Shown here in pieces: positions 1 to 8,964 of a DNA stretch of 64,000 nucleotides. This DNA comes from Lachnospiraceae bacterium (lineage in GTDB: Bacteria; Bacillota; Clostridia; Lachnospirales; Lachnospiraceae). The stretch is from contig JAFRYA010000003.1 of assembly GCA_017441295.1 (NCBI GenBank), forward strand, positions 97,522 through 161,521. Reading direction: 5' to 3'. A model generated the notes under the pieces. It made no database searches and was not told the DNA's origin. It saw only the letters and a list, made by a program, of their open reading frames with translations. The stretch's first letter is position 1; every line of letters begins with the position of its first letter. Made by a program: the position numbers and the translations under genes.

Positions 1-632
1 TCGAGGAAATGGGACGCGCCATTTCCGAAGAAATGACCGATTTCAATGTGGCCTTCTGGCTGGCACCGGCAGTAAACATCCACCGCAATCCACTCTGCGG
101 CAGGAACTTTGAATACTATTCCGAGGATCCTCTGCTGGCCGGCAAATGCGCTGCTGCCGTCATCCGCGGCGTCCAGAGCATCCCGGGCCACATATCAGTA
201 ATAAAGCATTTCTGCTGCAACAACCAGGAGGATAACCGTATGGCATCCAACAGCGTTGTTGATATCTGCACTCTCAGGGACATCTATCTGAGAGTCTTTG
301 AGATTGCCATCAGGGAAGGCAAACCAAAGGGCGTAATGACATCATACAACCGTATTAACGGTATCCACGCAGCCGCCAATGAGTTCCTGATCCTGCAGGT
401 TCTGCGCGACGAATGGTACTATGACGGCATTGTAATGACTGACTGGAATTCCTCTATGGTAACCAAGGCTCATGATTCCATCAAGGCCGGTGTGGATCTG
501 ATCATGCCGGGCAGCAAACGTGATATCAAAGACATTACAAAAGCAATAAAAAAGAAAACCCTTGATACAGAAAACATTGAAGTCAGCTGCAGAAGGGTTT
601 TGAGAGCTTATTTTGATTATACGCTTGGCTGA
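1..632 (+). CDS. Glycoside hydrolase family 3, barrel domain (5' end outside window)
   Basis: The reading frame is open from the left edge, so only the C-terminal part of a beta-glucosidase/beta-xylosidase type enzyme is seen. The visible 209 or so residues are the GH3 TIM-barrel domain: the substrate-binding KHF...NNQE stretch, the VMTSYNxxNG stretch and GIVMTDW, whose Asp is the family's catalytic nucleophile. The protein stops soon after the barrel (stop at 630-632), so no beta-sandwich domain follows. Either the enzyme is barrel-only or it belongs to the permuted GH3 group in which the sandwich domain comes first, as known from ruminal bacteria; the latter seems likelier but the N-terminus is not visible. 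It converges on copA with a gap of two bases. Confidence 0.88.
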   Translation, partial: EEMGRAISEEMTDFNVAFWLAPAVNIHRNPLCGRNFEYYSEDPLLAGKCAAAVIRGVQSIPGHISVIKHFCCNNQEDNRMASNSVVDICTLRDIYLRVFEIAIREGKPKGVMTSYNRINGIHAAANEFLILQVLRDEWYYDGIVMTDWNSSMVTKAHDSIKAGVDLIMPGSKRDIKDITKAIKKKTLDTENIEVSCRRVLRAYFDYTLG

Positions 633-634
633 TC

Positions 635-844
635 TTACAGGATTCCGACCACCTCATATCCTGCATCAACAACAGCCTTTGTAAGAACATCGTCAGCAAC
701 TTCTTTTGAAAGGCTGAGCTTTGCGAATCCGGTCTCGTGGCTGACATCAGCTGATGCAACACCCTCAACCTGCTCTAAAGCGCCTTTAACTCTTGCCTGG
801 CAGTGTTCACACATCATTCCATTGATCTTCATTACTTTTTCCAT
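635..844 (-). CDS. Candidate internal in-frame start giving a CopZ-like copper chaperone
   Basis: Inside copA, in the same frame, an ATG at 844 is preceded by AGAAAGAGGTGTAACT, which holds the strong Shine-Dalgarno AGAGGTG at ideal spacing. Translation from it gives a 69-residue protein that is exactly one HMA domain (MxxxCxxC-type metal site, Cys12 and Cys15), starting where a stand-alone CopZ would start and ending at the copA stop. Known CopZ proteins hand Cu(I) to CopA and CsoR; E. coli obtains a chaperone from copA by frameshifting. That this internal start is used is an inference from the ribosome binding site and domain boundary. Confidence 0.55.
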   Translation of the reverse strand: MEKVMKINGMMCEHCQARVKGALEQVEGVASADVSHETGFAKLSLSKEVADDVLTKAVVDAGYEVVGIL

Positions 845-3229
845 AGTTACACCTCTTTCTGATTTTTCTGTTATATTTGTTTCTGACTCTTCCGCACTGC
901 CTGCGAGCAGTTTGGTTCCTTCAAGAAGATTCAGTGACTTCTTTTGTTTCCTGTCTCTGGATGGATTATATACTTTTATGAGGTTCAGTCTCAATGCGTT
1001 CATGCATACACAGAAGCTGGAAAGGCTCATGGCCGCTGCGCCGAGCATAGGATTCATTACTATGCCCAATCCTGAATAAACTCCCGCAGCTGCAGGAATC
1101 AGCAGCACGTTATAGATCAGCGCCCAGAACAGGTTCTCAACAATATTCCTGTACGTCCTGCGGCTGAGACGGATAGCTGCTGCCACATCCATCAGACTGC
1201 TCTTCATAACTACCACGTCTGCCGCGTCAATAGCCACGTCAGTGCCCGCGCCGATAGCGATTCCTATATCAGCTCTGGTAAGCGCCGGCGCATCGTTAAT
1301 TCCATCGCCGACCATTGCGACTTTACCATACTGCTGGAGCTGTCGGATAACGCTTTCCTTACCGTCCGGTTTGACTCCCGCCACAACTTCACTGACGCCT
1401 GCCTCTCTGCCAACTGCTTTGGCGGTCTGCTCATTATCGCCTGTCAGCATTACCACATGGATTCCCATGTTTTTAAGCTGTCTGATAGCCTCTGCGCTGT
1501 CGTCCTTCATAGTATCAGCAACTGCTATAATACCCATTAATTCCTTATCCTTCGCGAAGAACAAAGGAGTCTTGCCATCTTCAGCCAGTCTCAGGAATGC
1601 GCTGTGGATATCAGCCGGAACTGTAGTTACTGTCTTAATGAAGGCTTCATTTCCTCCGCTGAGCACTGCACCGTCCATTACAGCAGTCAGTCCGTTGCCC
1701 GGAAGTGCCTTGAAGTCCTCTACTTCAGCAGGTGTCAAGCCCTTATCTTCTGCATATTTAAGTACAGCCTTGGCCAGCGGATGCTCACTCTTTTGTTCTA
1801 ATGCAAACGCAAGGCTCAACAGTTCATCTTCGCTTACTCCCTCAGCTGCCACAATGTCTGTAACCTTAGGTTCACCGCTGGTGATCGTGCCGGTCTTGTC
1901 AAGTGCCACTATCTGGACGTTGCCCGTTTCCTGCAGGGCTTCAGCATTCTTGAACAGGATGCCGTTTTTGGCTCCTACTCCGTTGCCGACCATTATGGCC
2001 ACAGGGGTCGCCAGACCCAGAGCGCATGGACAGCTGACTACGAGCACACATATGCCTCTGGCCAGTGAAAAGCCTACCGTTCTGCCAATGATCAGCCATA
2101 CAATAATAGTGACTATGGCTATGGCTATGACAGCAGGAACAAATATTCCCGAAATCTTATCTGCCAGTCTGGCAACCGGCGCCTTGGTGGCAGCCGCGTC
2201 GCTGACCATTTGGATAATCTGTGAAAGAGTCGTATCCTCGCCAACCCTGGTTGCCTCACATTTCAGGAAACCTGACTGGTTAAGGGTTGCTGATGAAACC
2301 TCATCTCCGGGTGCCTTATCTACCGGAATGCTCTCTCCTGTAAGAGCCGACTCATTCACAGCACTCGTGCCTTCTATTACAACGCCGTCCACCGGGATAT
2401 TTTCACCCGGACGGACTACGAAGATATCGCCTTTGTTAACATCATCAATGGAGACCGTCAGCTCTGCTCCTCCGCGGATAACATTCGCGGTCTTAGGAGC
2501 CAGTTTCATCAGGCTCTTCAGGGCGTTAGTTGTCTTTCCTTTAGAATATGCCTCCAGCATCTTGCCGACAGTGATCAGCGTCAGGATCATTGCAGCGGAT
2601 TCAAAATAGAATTCCATCATATATTTCGAAACTGCTTCCGTATTGCCTGCCAGCTGGGCGTTGGTCATCGCGAAAAGCATACATGTGGAATAACCAAACG
2701 CCGCGCTTGAGCCCAGCGCGATCAATGTGTCCATATTTGGAGCGCCATGGAACAGGCTCTTGTATCCGCTGATGAAGAACTTCTGGTTGATAACCATTAC
2801 TATTGCGGAAAGAAGGAGCTGCACGAGTCCCATCGCGATGTGGTTGCCTTCCATGAATCCAGGGATAGGGAATCCCAGCATCATATGGCCCATAGAAAAA
2901 TACATCAAAATGATCAGGAAAACGAGTGATACTATCAGTCGTTTCCTGAGCTTTGGCGTTTCGTGATCCTTCAGGGCTTCCTCCTGCTCCGCCAGTTTTG
3001 CCAGTGTGCTGGATTTCCTGCTCGTATCAGCGCCTTTGACAGACGCGCCGTAGCCTGCGTCAGTCACCGCCTTAATTATATCTGCAGGTGAGGCCGTTCC
3101 CTCAACGCCCATTGAGTTGGTCAGCAGACTGACGCTGCAGCTGGATACGCCGGGAACCTTTGACACTGCTTTCTCTACTCTTGCCTGGCATGCCGCGCAG
3201 GACATGCCTGTAACTAAATATTGTTCCAT
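635..3229 (-). CDS. copA: Copper-exporting P1B-type ATPase CopA with an extra C-terminal HMA domain
   Basis: 864-residue inner-membrane pump that exports Cu(I) using ATP. Visible: N-terminal heavy-metal-associated domain with GMSCAAC (Cys11, Cys14), membrane segments from about residue 95, the actuator TGES (297-300), the metal-site CPC (Cys400, Cys402), DKTGT phosphorylation site (Asp444), the SEHP nucleotide-binding motif (481-484) and [10 protein letters not shown]. Unusually, a second HMA domain (MCEHC, Cys807 and Cys810) is fused after the last membrane helices through a linker of about 50 residues. An internal start can release this domain as a free chaperone (separate entry). It follows csoR by 11 bases and shares its copper-controlled promoter. 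Confidence 0.96.
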   Translation of the reverse strand: MEQYLVTGMSCAACQARVEKAVSKVPGVSSCSVSLLTNSMGVEGTASPADIIKAVTDAGYGASVKGADTSRKSSTLAKLAEQEEALKDHETPKLRKRLIVSLVFLIILMYFSMGHMMLGFPIPGFMEGNHIAMGLVQLLLSAIVMVINQKFFISGYKSLFHGAPNMDTLIALGSSAAFGYSTCMLFAMTNAQLAGNTEAVSKYMMEFYFESAAMILTLITVGKMLEAYSKGKTTNALKSLMKLAPKTANVIRGGAELTVSIDDVNKGDIFVVRPGENIPVDGVVIEGTSAVNESALTGESIPVDKAPGDEVSSATLNQSGFLKCEATRVGEDTTLSQIIQMVSDAAATKAPVARLADKISGIFVPAVIAIAIVTIIVWLIIGRTVGFSLARGICVLVVSCPCALGLATPVAIMVGNGVGAKNGILFKNAEALQETGNVQIVALDKTGTITSGEPKVTDIVAAEGVSEDELLSLAFALEQKSEHPLAKAVLKYAEDKGLTPAEVEDFKALPGNGLTAVMDGAVLSGGNEAFIKTVTTVPADIHSAFLRLAEDGKTPLFFAKDKELMGIIAVADTMKDDSAEAIRQLKNMGIHVVMLTGDNEQTAKAVGREAGVSEVVAGVKPDGKESVIRQLQQYGKVAMVGDGINDAPALTRADIGIAIGAGTDVAIDAADVVVMKSSLMDVAAAIRLSRRTYRNIVENLFWALIYNVLLIPAAAGVYSGLGIVMNPMLGAAAMSLSSFCVCMNALRLNLIKVYNPSRDRKQKKSLNLLEGTKLLAGSAEESETNITEKSERGVTMEKVMKINGMMCEHCQARVKGALEQVEGVASADVSHETGFAKLSLSKEVADDVLTKAVVDAGYEVVGIL

Positions 3230-3240
3230 TTACAAGCCTC

Positions 3241-3561
3241 TTATTTCATCAGTTTCTGTAATGTCTTTACCAGTTCGTCCAGCTTTTCGTCATTTCCTTC
3301 GCGGACGTCATCTACAACGCAGCTCTTTATATGATTGCTGAGCAGCACCTTGTTGAAGCTGTTCAGCGCGCAGTTAGCCGCTGAAACCTGGTTCAGTACA
3401 TCAATGCAGTATGCGTTATTCTCGATCATCCTCTTGATACCGCGGATCTGGCCCTCTATTCGGCTGAGGCGGTTGATGAGATCTTTATACTCTGCTTCAG
3501 AACGTTCCTTTGTCCTGCATGCCGGGCATGCTGCCTGTTCATTCTTCATTTTCATATCCAT
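3241..3561 (-). CDS. csoR: Copper-sensing transcriptional repressor CsoR
   Basis: 106-residue all-helical DUF156/CsoR family repressor. The Cu(I) ligands of the family, Cys-x-His-x3-Cys, are present as Cys52 (in NNAYCIDVL), His77 and Cys81 (NHIKSC). The stretch INRLSRIEGQIRGI is the family's conserved first helix. Cu(I) binding is known to release such proteins from GC-rich operators with TACCCC/GGGGTA arms; two such sites lie in its own promoter. The N-terminal CPAC pair is an extra feature of unknown role. First gene of csoR-copA. Confidence 0.93.
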   Translation of the reverse strand: MDMKMKNEQAACPACRTKERSEAEYKDLINRLSRIEGQIRGIKRMIENNAYCIDVLNQVSAANCALNSFNKVLLSNHIKSCVVDDVREGNDEKLDELVKTLQKLMK

Positions 3562-3578
3562 TTCTTTCTATTTATTGC

Positions 3579-3634
3579 ATACCCCCATCGGGTATCTATA
3601 ATTGTATGTTATACCCCCTCGGGGTATTTGTCAA
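3579..3634 (-). promoter_or_regulatory. csoR-copA promoter with two CsoR operators
   Basis: On the minus strand TTGACA (3629-3634) and TAACAT (3606-3611) are 17 bases apart. The spacer is filled by operator 1, ATACCCC-CTC-GGGGTAT (3611-3627, plus-strand reading), a perfect 7+3+7 palindrome; operator 2, ATACCCC-CAT-CGGGTAT (3579-3595), lies downstream with one mismatch. Placement between -35 and -10 fits direct blocking of RNA polymerase by CsoR. Confidence 0.85.
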
Positions 3635-3696
3635 CTGCTTTATATGGATTTGTTTTAATCAGGCTGATATAATACTTATCAGCAAAAGGAGATGTT

Positions 3697-4134
3697 ATGA
3701 GATTTGGATGGATAAACATATTTGGAGCATGCATTGTTGTGATAATGCTCATTCCGAATATCATTTACTCAATCAGAAATAAAAATGAACAGAACCTGTG
3801 TACAAACAGGTTTATGAATGTTTTGGAGCAGGTCGGACGTTATGCCTGCATCATATTGATGTGGCTGCCTCTTCTGGTATGGAAGTTTGGATTCGCGAGC
3901 GTATTCGAAATGGCGCTGTATCTTCTGTGCAATGGGGTGCTGATTACAGCTTATATAGTCATTTTTATTATTTATTTGCGCAGGAAAAGCCACGCGTTAG
4001 CTCTGATACTCGCGGTCCTGCCCTCCTGTATCTTCCTGCTGAGCGGCCTTTTGCTGAGGCACTGGCTGCTCGTGGGCTTCGCAGTGGTGTTTGCCATCGG
4101 ACATATATACGTCACAGTAAAGAATATGCAATAA
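3697..4134 (+). CDS. Small integral membrane protein, unknown function
   Basis: 145 residues with about four hydrophobic helices: roughly 5-27, 47-65, 70-93 and 100-137. A short hydrophilic segment rich in Asn, Glu and Lys follows the first helix. No catalytic motif or known family was recognised. Start chosen for AAAGGAGA seven bases upstream of the ATG. It is transcribed away from csoR and ends at a bidirectional terminator, so it is monocistronic. A link to copper handling is suggested only by position. Confidence 0.7.
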   Translation: MRFGWINIFGACIVVIMLIPNIIYSIRNKNEQNLCTNRFMNVLEQVGRYACIILMWLPLLVWKFGFASVFEMALYLLCNGVLITAYIVIFIIYLRRKSHALALILAVLPSCIFLLSGLLLRHWLLVGFAVVFAIGHIYVTVKNMQ

Positions 4135-4135
4135 A

Positions 4136-4164
4136 AAAGACTCCGGACTAAATCCGGAGTCTTT
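4136..4164. terminator. Bidirectional intrinsic terminator
   Basis: AAAGACTCCGG-loop ACTAAAT-CCGGAGTCTTT, with A-run and T-run flanks, between two convergent genes. Confidence 0.85.
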
Positions 4165-4177
4165 CAATTAATAAAGA

Positions 4178-5261
4178 TTAATACTTGATTACTGTATGTC
4201 CGTAGGTCTCACCGAGCCATTCCTCATCCTCTTTGTGAATAACGATGGTATTCGGATCACCGTCTGAGATATACTTTGTGCCGTTCTCGAGCTCGTTGAA
4301 ATTGTACTCAATATCAAAGTCTTCGCCGTTGTTGTCATATCCACGGATTCTCTTGACATAGGTCAGATCAAAGCCGGTGCTGAATGGTGAATTCTCTCAT
4401 CCATGAGCAAAGGAGTGTGGCTTTGGTCGTATAATGGAATCCCTCATATGTTCCCTCGAAGAGCTTCTGATACTTCTCGTCAGAGCTGGTGTCCGTAGGA
4501 TATCCGAAAGGAAGGGCAATGATATTAACATACTGTCCAGGTATGATCTCATCCAGTCTCTTATATACCCTGCCGACCTCTTCTTCAATCTCGTCAGCTG
4601 TCAGGTCCGGGATCATGTAATGATTAGCAGTATGGTTTCCAATATCGTATCCATTCTCAACCATCCATTTGATAATAGCCTCGTCCTGTCCTTTCTCATC
4701 ATTGAACAGCTCAATGTTGAGGAAGAATGTGGCTGTTACATTGAAGTCCGGATATTTCGCCTTCATCCTCTCCAGAATGCCGATGGCGGAATTTGGTGAG
4801 AATGTAACAGATCCGTCTTCGTGGACTTCTGCGCCTTCAGTGTCCTGCAGGCCGTCATCAAACGTGATCATGATCGGTGAATATCCGAGAGGAACGTCAA
4901 CATATCCGTCCAGATAATCTGTCAGACGCACCATACGGTAGCCATGTGCATAATAGTACTCGAGATCTGCTTCGAACGCTTCTGCTGTTCTGTTGTAGCC
5001 GTCCACGTCAACGTTTCCGCCGGTGTATTCTGTCTCGGAATTTTTCATGTCATAAATACGATGATACATCAGAATAGGCGCTGAATTCAGCTCGTCAACA
5101 CCGTATCTTCTGTAATCCTCCTCAGTCAGCGGTTCGCGTGTGGTGGTTTCTTCAGGAGTAGTCTCCTCAGGGGTGGTCTCCTCCTCTTCTTTGTCCTTAC
5201 CGCATGCAACAAGTGCCAGCATCATACATATAATTAAGATAAAATAGATTATTTTTTTCAT
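4178..5261 (-). pseudogene. Polysaccharide deacetylase lipoprotein, frameshifted near the 3' end
   Basis: The N-terminus is a lipoprotein signal with lipobox LVAC followed by an acidic/Thr-rich linker of EETTPEE repeats. The NodB-type domain shows PILMYHRIY, the metal-binding TFDD motif (MITFDDGLQDT) and HxxxH in NHTANH, so it would remove acetyl groups from an extracellular glycan, probably peptidoglycan. In the first frame the protein ends at 4368 with an out-of-character tail (after ATLLCSWMREF). Another minus-strand frame continues smoothly from about 4382 to a stop at 4178 with FSTGFDLTYVKRIRGYDN and about 55 more residues. The break is in the stretch around 4375-4400. It is either a genuine frameshift or a sequencing error; an intact product would be about 360 residues. 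Confidence 0.8.
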
Positions 5262-5301
5262 ACTGAAATTATACTCATTTAATATTATTTTCTCAATATT
5301 A

Positions 5302-5316
5302 ATGTTGTGCTATAAT
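5302..5316 (+). promoter_or_regulatory. Extended -10 promoter of the nitroreductase gene
   Basis: TGC-TATAAT (TATAAT at 5311-5316) lies 28 bases before the ATG, with AAAGGAG as ribosome binding site. No good -35 box was seen, as is common for extended -10 promoters. Confidence 0.55.
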
Positions 5317-5344
5317 TAAAAAAAATTCTGAAAGGAGCGACATT

Positions 5345-5869
5345 ATGAACGAAACTATAAAGAACATTCTTGAAAGAAGAAGCATCAGACAGTACAAACC
5401 GGATCCAATTAAGGAAGAAGAGCTCGAGCTCATCCTTCATGCAGGTATTATGGCAGCCAGCGGAATGAATAAACAGCCTGTTACTCTGGTAGCTGTTACT
5501 GACAAAGCCACCCGTGACGAGCTGTCCGCACTGAACGCCAAGGTAATGGGCAGAGACATGGATCCATTCTATGGAGCACCGAATTTAATCGTTACTCTTT
5601 ACAATCCTGAGGTCAGCCCAATAGCTATTTATGACGCCACCCTCGCAATGGGCAATATGATGAATGCAGCTCATTCTCTTGACGTTGATTCATGCTGGGT
5701 ACACAGAGCTAAAGAAACCTTTGAAATGCCTGAAGGCAAGGCCCTTCTTAAGAAATGGGGACTGCCTGAGAATCTGGTAGGCGTTGGCAACCTGATCCTC
5801 GGATACAGAGACTGCGAATATCCTGCAGCACCTCCAAAACGTGACGACATTGTAGTATATGTTAAATAG
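5345..5869 (+). CDS. Nitroreductase family FMN-dependent oxidoreductase
   Basis: 174 residues, the small single-domain size of the clostridial nitroreductase group. The N-terminus has the family signature ERRSIRQYKPDPI, the FMN-contacting region follows (AASGMNKQPV) and LVGVGNLILGY is the conserved C-terminal strand. Members reduce nitro groups, quinones or flavins with NAD(P)H; the physiological substrate cannot be read from sequence. Monocistronic between its own promoter and a strong terminator. Confidence 0.85.
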   Translation: MNETIKNILERRSIRQYKPDPIKEEELELILHAGIMAASGMNKQPVTLVAVTDKATRDELSALNAKVMGRDMDPFYGAPNLIVTLYNPEVSPIAIYDATLAMGNMMNAAHSLDVDSCWVHRAKETFEMPEGKALLKKWGLPENLVGVGNLILGYRDCEYPAAPPKRDDIVVYVK

Positions 5870-5970
5870 TCCCGACAGGACAGTTTTTTAACCCAAAAAT
5901 AATAATCGAGCCACACTGACTAAATGTGTGGCTCGATTTTTTATTTTTGATATAACTGTCCTGTCGGGAC
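5869..5970. repeat. Perfect 17-bp inverted repeat enclosing a terminator
   Basis: GTCCCGACAGGACAGTT at 5869-5885 is perfectly mirrored by AACTGTCCTGTCGGGAC at 5954-5970. The 68 bases between contain a complete intrinsic terminator. The left arm starts inside the stop-codon region of the nitroreductase gene. It may be a miniature element or a long terminator stem. Confidence 0.8.
5904..5938. terminator. Intrinsic terminator, bidirectional
   Basis: 13-bp stem AATCGAGCCACAC / GTGTGGCTCGATT with nine-base loop TGACTAAAT, T-run on both strands. It serves the nitroreductase gene and the convergent trkH. Confidence 0.88.
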
Positions 5971-5999
5971 AAACATATTCTGCAATGTCATCGCAGTCG

Positions 6000-7478
6000 T
6001 CAGTCTGCGCGGCGTTTGATTTTCTTAGAAATCCACCTGAACGGTGATACCAGTGTGGCAAACAGTATGATAATCGGGAATATCTCCAGCCTGCCGATCA
6101 GCATGTCTATTATGAAAATAATCTTAGAGTACCATGCAAATCCGCTCATTGAGCCAACCGCTCCGCCGAAGGCAACTCCGTTGTTGTTGATCGTGGTAGA
6201 AACAGCTGAGAACGCAGTCGTAAAGTCTGATTTCGGATCCAGCGTTACAACGATCATTGAAATACATGTAAGGAGCACCAGCGCAATAATATAGAACATT
6301 ACAGTATGGTGTACGTCTTTTGGAAGTTCCTTTTTATTGAATCTGAGCACGCTGACGCTGCGCGGATGCATCATCTTGCGCAGGTACCTTCTGCAGCTCT
6401 TGATCATTATCGCGAATCTGGACACCTTAAGACCTCCGGCAGTACTGCCCGCGCAGGCGCCAATGAACATTATGAGCAGCAATAGTCCTTTCGAGAACCA
6501 GGGCCATAGATCCATATCACACGAAACGAATCCAGTCGTGGTAATAACAGATGCCACGCCAAAGGCTACATGATGGATGGCTTCTGCCAAAGTCTCAAAC
6601 TTGCCTGTCATATATACATTAACAGTGATAACAACTGTTGCGATGACATAGATAGCTGCGTACCATCTGAATTCCTCGTCTTTGATCGCTGATATGCCCT
6701 TGCCCGTGGCAATAAGGAAATACAGCGAGAAGTTAAGACCGGCCAGCAGCATGAACACCGTGGCAATCGTCTGCTGTGCCCATGTCATATCCATAAGTGA
6801 TGTATTCAGATATGAGAATCCGCCGGTGCCCATAGTGGCGAAACTGATCAGGAATGAATTGAACAGCGACAGCTTAGCTATGCAGAGCGCGATAACTTCA
6901 GCACCCGTGATAGCGAAATAGATAACATAGAGCCATTTAGCTGTACTGCTGATCTTGGGTGAAACCTTCTCTGTGATAGGTCCCGGAGACTCTGCTTTCA
7001 TCAGATATAAAGCAGAACCGCCGCCTGCGATCGGTGTAATGGAAAGCATGAATACCAGGATGCCCATGCCTCCTACCCAGTGCGTGAAGCTCCTCCAGAA
7101 CAGCATTGAATGGCTGAGCGCTTCAATATCGTCCAGGATAGTAACTCCTGTGGTAGTGAAACCTGAAACTGTCTCCATCAGCGCATTCAGGTAGTTTGGT
7201 ATAGAACCTGAAATAACAAAAGGCACTGCTCCGGCTGCTGATAAAACCAGCCATGCCAGACCTACGATCAGAAATCCGTCCCTGGCATGCAGCAGTGTAT
7301 TCTTCGGTTTTATTAGATATAATAATGAACCCAATATAGCCAGGCCAACTGCAGTCAGAATGAAATGCAGCCAGTGCGGCTCTCTATAAATGACAGCAAC
7401 AATAACAGGCAGCAGCATGAGCGCAGCCTCTATTATCATTATCATTCCTAAGACTTTCAGAATCAGTCGTTTATTCAT
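6000..7478 (-). CDS. trkH: Potassium uptake protein TrkH, membrane subunit
   Basis: 492 residues, about ten membrane helices plus pore loops, of the TrkH/KtrB superfamily. Conserved landmarks seen are the first pore region TTTGVTILDDIE, FMTHWVGGMG-type HWVGGMGILVFML, the glycine-containing pore stretches TMGTGGFS and STAGGLKVSR, and STTINNNGVAFG. It forms the K+ channel-like pore and needs TrkA for gating. Stop codon lies beside a terminator; the start is three bases downstream of trkA, so the pair is translated from one mRNA. Confidence 0.94.
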   Translation of the reverse strand: MNKRLILKVLGMIMIIEAALMLLPVIVAVIYREPHWLHFILTAVGLAILGSLLYLIKPKNTLLHARDGFLIVGLAWLVLSAAGAVPFVISGSIPNYLNALMETVSGFTTTGVTILDDIEALSHSMLFWRSFTHWVGGMGILVFMLSITPIAGGGSALYLMKAESPGPITEKVSPKISSTAKWLYVIYFAITGAEVIALCIAKLSLFNSFLISFATMGTGGFSYLNTSLMDMTWAQQTIATVFMLLAGLNFSLYFLIATGKGISAIKDEEFRWYAAIYVIATVVITVNVYMTGKFETLAEAIHHVAFGVASVITTTGFVSCDMDLWPWFSKGLLLLIMFIGACAGSTAGGLKVSRFAIMIKSCRRYLRKMMHPRSVSVLRFNKKELPKDVHHTVMFYIIALVLLTCISMIVVTLDPKSDFTTAFSAVSTTINNNGVAFGGAVGSMSGFAWYSKIIFIIDMLIGRLEIFPIIILFATLVSPFRWISKKIKRRAD

Positions 7479-7481
7479 AAG

Positions 7482-8840
7482 TTACGCAAATATATCCGCA
7501 AAGCATGTAATGCTTTCCTGTGTTGTCACAACCAGCACTACATCTCCGACTTCCATAGTATCATTACCACCAGGGATAAATGGCCTGCCGCCCCTGATGA
7601 TCTGTGTGATCATAATGTTCTTCTTGAATTTGATGTCTTTCAGCATAATGCCGGTATTAACAGCAGTACTGCTTAAAAGAAACTCCATGACAGCGACCTT
7701 ATTATCCATAATATGGCACATTGACTGGGTCTCTTCAGCCAGAACGTTCTCGATAGCCTTAACGTATCTGAGAACATTGTCAGCTGCAATATATTTCGGA
7801 TTAACGATTATTCCAACGTCCAGGTTGAACAGCATCTCCTCAAAGTCAGAACTCTTGATCTTGGTAATGACCTTGCTGTCAGGTGAATTTTTATGCACGA
7901 ACATGGAAACCATGACATTAACAGGGTCGTTGCTTGTAAGGGTGGCAACAGCAGCTGAATTCAGAATATCCTCTTCCTCAAGGAAGTTAGTATCCATGGC
8001 ATCGCCGCAGAGGATATCTGCCGATGGAAGTCTGTTGCTCAAGGAATTGCAGACCTCTTCGTTCTTATCAATGATCGTAACAGGAATGCCATTTTCAACA
8101 GCCAGCTTGCCGACGAAGTAGCCCAGACGGCCGCCACCGATAATAGTCAGGTTCTTTACGCTGCCCGGATCGTAGCCTATCTTTTTGAAAAATGTATAAG
8201 AATCTTTGCCTGAAGCCACGAATGACATCGTATCGCCTGCCATAATGACAGTATCGCCGTTAGGGATGAATACTTCTCCATTTCGTTTAATGCCGCAGGC
8301 GAAGACTTTAGTCTTGGTCTTGTTTTGAAGGTCGCTGATGCGTGTATTACAGATCGGAGAATCATCTTTGACAACAAAGGTGATAACTTCGGTCATGCCC
8401 TTGGCAAATGTCTCTACCTGCTCAGCGTTCCTGAATCTGAGGGCTCTGTAAATAACCTTGGCCGCGTCCAGATCAGGGTTGATGCTCATGGAAATGCCTG
8501 TATCAGACTTGATCAGCTCAACCGTTCTGGCCAGCTGAGGATTTCTGACACGTGCAATAGTCCTCTCCACACCCAGTCTCTTGGCCAGATGGCAGGACAA
8601 AATATTCGTTTCATCGGAATTCGTCATCGCGATAAAAAGGTCGCATGTGCCTATATTCGCAGAAAGCAAAGTATCTGCTGAAGCGGCATCACCGCAGATG
8701 CACAGAACGTCCATGGTATCATTGACGTACTGCAGCTTCTTCTCTTCTTTATCGATAACGATAACGTCGTATTTTTCTTTTGATAATTTACCGGCCAGGG
8801 TCGTTCCAACCTTGCCGCATCCGGTAATGGCAATCTTCAT
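7482..8840 (-). CDS. trkA: Trk potassium system regulatory subunit TrkA
   Basis: 452-residue cytoplasmic protein with two RCK modules. Each begins with a Rossmann nucleotide-binding motif: GCGKVGTTLAG near residue 7 and GGGRLGYFVGK near residue 236, each followed by an acidic strand end (IDKEE, IDKNE). Each module is completed by a TrkA-C domain. The protein binds NAD(H)/ATP and controls TrkH. First gene of trkA-trkH; preceded by AAGGAGAC. Confidence 0.94.
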   Translation of the reverse strand: MKIAITGCGKVGTTLAGKLSKEKYDVIVIDKEEKKLQYVNDTMDVLCICGDAASADTLLSANIGTCDLFIAMTNSDETNILSCHLAKRLGVERTIARVRNPQLARTVELIKSDTGISMSINPDLDAAKVIYRALRFRNAEQVETFAKGMTEVITFVVKDDSPICNTRISDLQNKTKTKVFACGIKRNGEVFIPNGDTVIMAGDTMSFVASGKDSYTFFKKIGYDPGSVKNLTIIGGGRLGYFVGKLAVENGIPVTIIDKNEEVCNSLSNRLPSADILCGDAMDTNFLEEEDILNSAAVATLTSNDPVNVMVSMFVHKNSPDSKVITKIKSSDFEEMLFNLDVGIIVNPKYIAADNVLRYVKAIENVLAEETQSMCHIMDNKVAVMEFLLSSTAVNTGIMLKDIKFKKNIMITQIIRGGRPFIPGGNDTMEVGDVVLVVTTQESITCFADIFA

Positions 8841-8935
8841 CAGCCAGTCTCCTTATATAATGTCATGATATTATAATCCAAATGGCATTAAGTATCAAGC
8901 AAAACCCCTTTTTGATGATTTCGTCCAATAAAAAA

Positions 8936-8956
8936 CTCCCCGCAGTCCGCGGGGAG
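8936..8956 (-). terminator. Terminator of the fatty acid synthesis operon
   Basis: CTCCCCGC-AGTCC-GCGGGGAG stem followed on the minus strand by a T-run, nine bases after the last gene. Confidence 0.9.
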
Positions 8957-8964
8957 CATTTCAT

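Noticed and set aside
1242..2609. Long open frame of 455 codons on the plus strand, antisense to copA
   Set aside because: Composition-driven shadow of copA; the product has no domain signature, is Ser/Thr/Leu-rich throughout, and no ribosome binding site precedes it.
7390..8121. Open frame of 243 codons antisense to trkA/trkH
   Set aside because: Lies wholly opposite well-conserved coding sequence and looks like reverse-strand translation of it.
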